DNA of 33,185 nt, taken from contig NZ_BDQY01000028.1 of the NCBI RefSeq assembly GCF_002724055.1, forward strand, positions 1 through 33,185, given 5' to 3'. This stretch comes from Tepidibacter mesophilus. Its GTDB lineage: Bacteria > Bacillota > Clostridia > Peptostreptococcales > Peptostreptococcaceae. Below the pieces are notes generated by a model. It was not told the DNA's origin. It did not search any database and saw only the letters and a list, made by a program, of their open reading frames with translations. The position numbers and the translations under genes are program-made. This document shows positions 31,609 to 33,185 of the stretch, one piece after another; the first letter of the stretch is position 1, and every line of letters starts with the position of its first letter.

Positions 31609-32318
31609 TTATATATTTGAAGTGCTGCTGCACTAGCTTCTTTAATATTTTGATTCTTAGTATTTTTATATAGATATTCAATATATTGTTTATCCTTAAT
31701 AATGTCTTTTAAGTTTTTCCCTTTGTATTTTCCAAAAGGAATGATTATATTAGGTACTTGATTTATTAGGTCATGATTTTGATTTATATTCTCTTTTTCT
31801 AGTATATCAATTATTCTTTTAAAGTCTGATATTCTTATGTCTTTTACTGAGCTATAGCCTATATCTTCTATTACCTCATGTATCTTTTCATATGATGCTA
31901 TTGCAAAGAGTTTCTTTTGTTGATTTCTATTGATAACACTGTCTTTTATCTCAACTACGTTATTACCTTTAGCTATTGCTATTTCATTGTTATTTTCGCC
32001 AGTTGTTTTTTCTTTAAATCCTTTAGGATTTGAGTTCGTTTTTGTATATGAGAATATCATATTTTGCATATACTGATATGCTTTATCTTGTGCCAGTTTT
32101 ATGTTTTGACCTTTTCCTATGGCTCTAGTCTTTATTATTTCATCTGTTGTAATGTCCATTATTACATATTCAACATCTATAGTTTTAGGGTCTATAACCT
32201 TTATGTCAGATTGAGTTATGAAAAGGTTACAATCAAGAAGTACTTGCTTAAAGTCTATCCCCTCAGTTCCTTTTTGTCTAAGTATTGTATTCATCTTATT
32301 TATCTTTTTAAGTAACAT
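31602..32318 (-). CDS. ERF-type single-strand annealing protein with exodeoxyX_C domain
   Basis: Phage-type recombinase that anneals complementary DNA strands. In the 238-aa product, residues 1-92 fit a short ERF domain: 'LLDCNLFITQSDIKVID', 'VEYVIMDITTDEIIKTRAIG', then 'KGQNIKLAQDKAYQYMQNMI', which corresponds to the G-Q-G/D-K-A-x-T-Y block. A polar linker follows (93-133), then a helical module 'YSSVKDIRISDFKRIIDILE' seen in phage annealing proteins, and at 190-238 an exodeoxyX_C domain ('IIPFGKYKGKNLKDIIKDKQ'). Start ATG follows GGAGGT. Typical ERF proteins have a longer N-terminus. Part of a phage or element recombination module. Confidence 0.75.
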   Translation of the reverse strand: MLLKKINKMNTILRQKGTEGIDFKQVLLDCNLFITQSDIKVIDPKTIDVEYVIMDITTDEIIKTRAIGKGQNIKLAQDKAYQYMQNMIFSYTKTNSNPKGFKEKTTGENNNEIAIAKGNNVVEIKDSVINRNQQKKLFAIASYEKIHEVIEDIGYSSVKDIRISDFKRIIDILEKENINQNHDLINQVPNIIIPFGKYKGKNLKDIIKDKQYIEYLYKNTKNQNIKEASAAALQIYKA

Positions 32319-32382
32319 AATGTCAAACCTCCATTTATTTAACTTATTAGTATTACCTCTTTGTATTATTATTATTTGTAAT

Positions 32383-32484
32383 TCAGGCTGATATTATGTG
32401 TTGTAATTCTTTCCAATCATTGATATCACTAGGGTTGTTTAAGTTCTCATTTCCATAAATTTCATAAAAAACATTTAGAATCAT
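32383..32484 (-). CDS. 33-residue ORF upstream of the ERF gene
   Basis: MILNVFYEIYGNENLNNPSD then 'INDWKELQHIISA' and stop, 64 bp before the ERF gene on the same strand. The composition is protein-like (Trp, Gly, Pro, acidic mix), but there is no ribosome binding site; an in-frame stop lies six codons upstream. It could be a tiny phage gene or the tail of a lost one. Confidence 0.35.
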   Translation of the reverse strand: MILNVFYEIYGNENLNNPSDINDWKELQHIISA

Positions 32485-32606
32485 ACAAAATATTATTTGT
32501 TAATCCATGGCCAAAAATGTATATGAGGTTTAAAATTCATCTACAATACAACTAGCATATTATTAATCTTTTTAAACGACTCCCGTATTAGCTGCTCTTG
32601 TCAGTT

Positions 32607-32662
32607 AATACAAATCTATGCGAAAAATTTTGGTTTTTAAGTTTTTTGAATAGGTTTGTATT
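32607..32662. repeat. Hairpin AATACAAATCTAT / ATAGGTTTGTATT
   Basis: 13-bp stem (32607-32619 with 32650-32662) with one C/G-type exchange that is still G-U in plus RNA. The 30-nt loop has A and T runs. Function unknown; no adjacent gene depends on it visibly. Confidence 0.45.
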
Positions 32663-32711
32663 GATGATGAATTATAAGATACAGGGGTGTTTGTTTTTGA
32701 CCCCGAAGTTA

Positions 32712-32803
32712 AAAAGACGATGGCGACCCCATGGCATGACTTTCAGAGGATAGCCATGGTCTTTTGGACCCTAGTTCTTGTTTTAATAAAAATCAAAAGA
32801 CCA
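32712..32803. promoter_or_regulatory. Switch-like set of competing helices
   Basis: The central strand GCCATGGTCTTTT (32753-32765) can pair in three ways: with AAAAGACGATGGC (32712-32724; 12 of 13), with CCATGGC (32729-32735; 7 of 7, extended by GA), or, through TGGTCTTTTG (32757-32766), with CAAAAGACCA (32794-32803; 10 of 10). The three exclude each other. This is the logic of an RNA switch or attenuator, but no known consensus is recognised and no gene starts just downstream. Confidence 0.45.
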
Positions 32804-33072
32804 AGTATGCTGGTTTTGCATTCTTAGTCTTATCCTGTTTTTGAGTTGGTTTCTAGTTAAAGGTGAGCCATGGCATTCTCAAAATAAAAGAATGTTTATA
32901 CTATAGTTTTTGTTTTTTTATATCAAATGAACTTGCTAAATAATCATGCACTGCTTTATTTTCTTTATTAAACAAAATCATCAATATATCTATTTAAATA
33001 AAAGTGCTCCTATTTGTAAGCATAAAGCCTATGTTATACCTCTATGTAATTCTATATAACTCAACTTTCGCA

Positions 33073-33185
33073 CTACAAAAAAGCTAGTTTATCCTTGATA
33101 AAACTAGGTAGTGTAGATATAAAATAGTCTAAAAAGTCGTTAATTTGAGTTTTTGTAAGCGTTAGCTTTTCAGATAGTGCACATT
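33073..33185 (-). CDS. Partial gene at the right edge, HU-like helices
   Basis: The last 36 codons of a leftward gene whose start is outside the window: 'LSEKLTLTKTQINDFLDYFI' then 'STLPSFIKDKLAFL' and TAG. 'KLTLTKTQINDFLDYFI' resembles the first two helices of HU/IHF DNA-binding proteins, which would be an odd place to end, so the gene may be truncated or the likeness accidental. The hairpin CTAGTTTA/TAAAACTAG lies inside its end. Too short for a firm call. Confidence 0.4.
   Translation of the reverse strand, partial: CALSEKLTLTKTQINDFLDYFISTLPSFIKDKLAFL

Larger units (their letters stand above)
32485..33072. other. 588-bp gap with complex secondary structure
   Basis: No gene is supported. 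It contains a 13-bp imperfect hairpin (32607-32662), a set of mutually exclusive helices (32712-32803), and several CCATGG/GCCATGGC words (32506, 32730, 32754, 32872) that take part in the pairings. Parts, such as 32700-32770, are distinctly richer in G and C than the flanks. Confidence 0.5.

Overview
The window comes from a low-GC, AT-rich anaerobic Firmicute, most likely a clostridium of the Peptostreptococcaceae type (Clostridioides, Paraclostridium or Paeniclostridium-like). Support: near-consensus AGGAGG ribosome binding sites, frequent GTG/TTG starts, an anaerobic-class hybrid cluster protein, a CD3324-family regulator, an iron-sulfur flavoprotein and ferredoxin-like DUF362 protein. No tRNA, rRNA or CRISPR array was seen. 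The species call is inference.

Left part (1-19.7 kb), mostly ordinary chromosomal genes. A three-gene FecB/FecCD/FecE-type metal-chelate importer (259-3131, +) converges on a MarR-controlled efflux operon (6856-3272, -) with two adaptor proteins and one 14-TM MFS pump. Then follow a wrecked sodium:solute symporter, a GNAT/MBL-hydrolase pair, a CD3324-family regulator, an unrecognised 33-codon ORF, and a Vat-family acetyltransferase whose ribosome binding site is buried in a leader hairpin. Next come hcp, a complete OpuA-type glycine-betaine importer with terminator, a cupin, an HxlR regulator divergent from its likely target flavoprotein, and two small secreted SH3 proteins.

Right part (19.8-33.2 kb), an accessory region built from mobile-element debris: a frameshifted tyrosine integrase, an IS3 transposase tail abutting a truncated Fic gene, two scars resembling the 3' end of a RumA/RlmD-type gene (a known integration target), repeated GGTGGCAAAT/TTGGCAA motifs, and phage recombination genes (an ERF-type annealing protein plus a decayed relative). 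Intact cargo includes a DUF362 ferredoxin-like protein, a GFA-family zinc protein, and the most interesting genes.

Those are: (1) a zinc ribbon fused to an HhH-GPD DNA-glycosylase-like domain that ends in a perfect EndoIII-type C-x6-C-x2-C-x5-C iron-sulfur loop (24222-25106); and (2) a two-gene unit of an 885-aa protein joining an HsdM-like N6-methyltransferase fold, an HsdS-like region and a histidine-kinase-like dimerisation/ATPase module (26794-29451), followed 5 bp later by a receiver-domain protein with all phosphorelay residues and a long unrecognised C-terminal domain carrying an R-x4-H motif (25916-26788). I infer a possible phosphorelay-wired DNA-sensing, probably anti-phage, system. 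The region also holds structured non-coding elements: four diverged hairpins that conserve pairing through compensatory changes (30179-30319 and 31078-31213), a 190-nt foldback (22614-22803) and a switch-like set of mutually exclusive helices (32712-32803).
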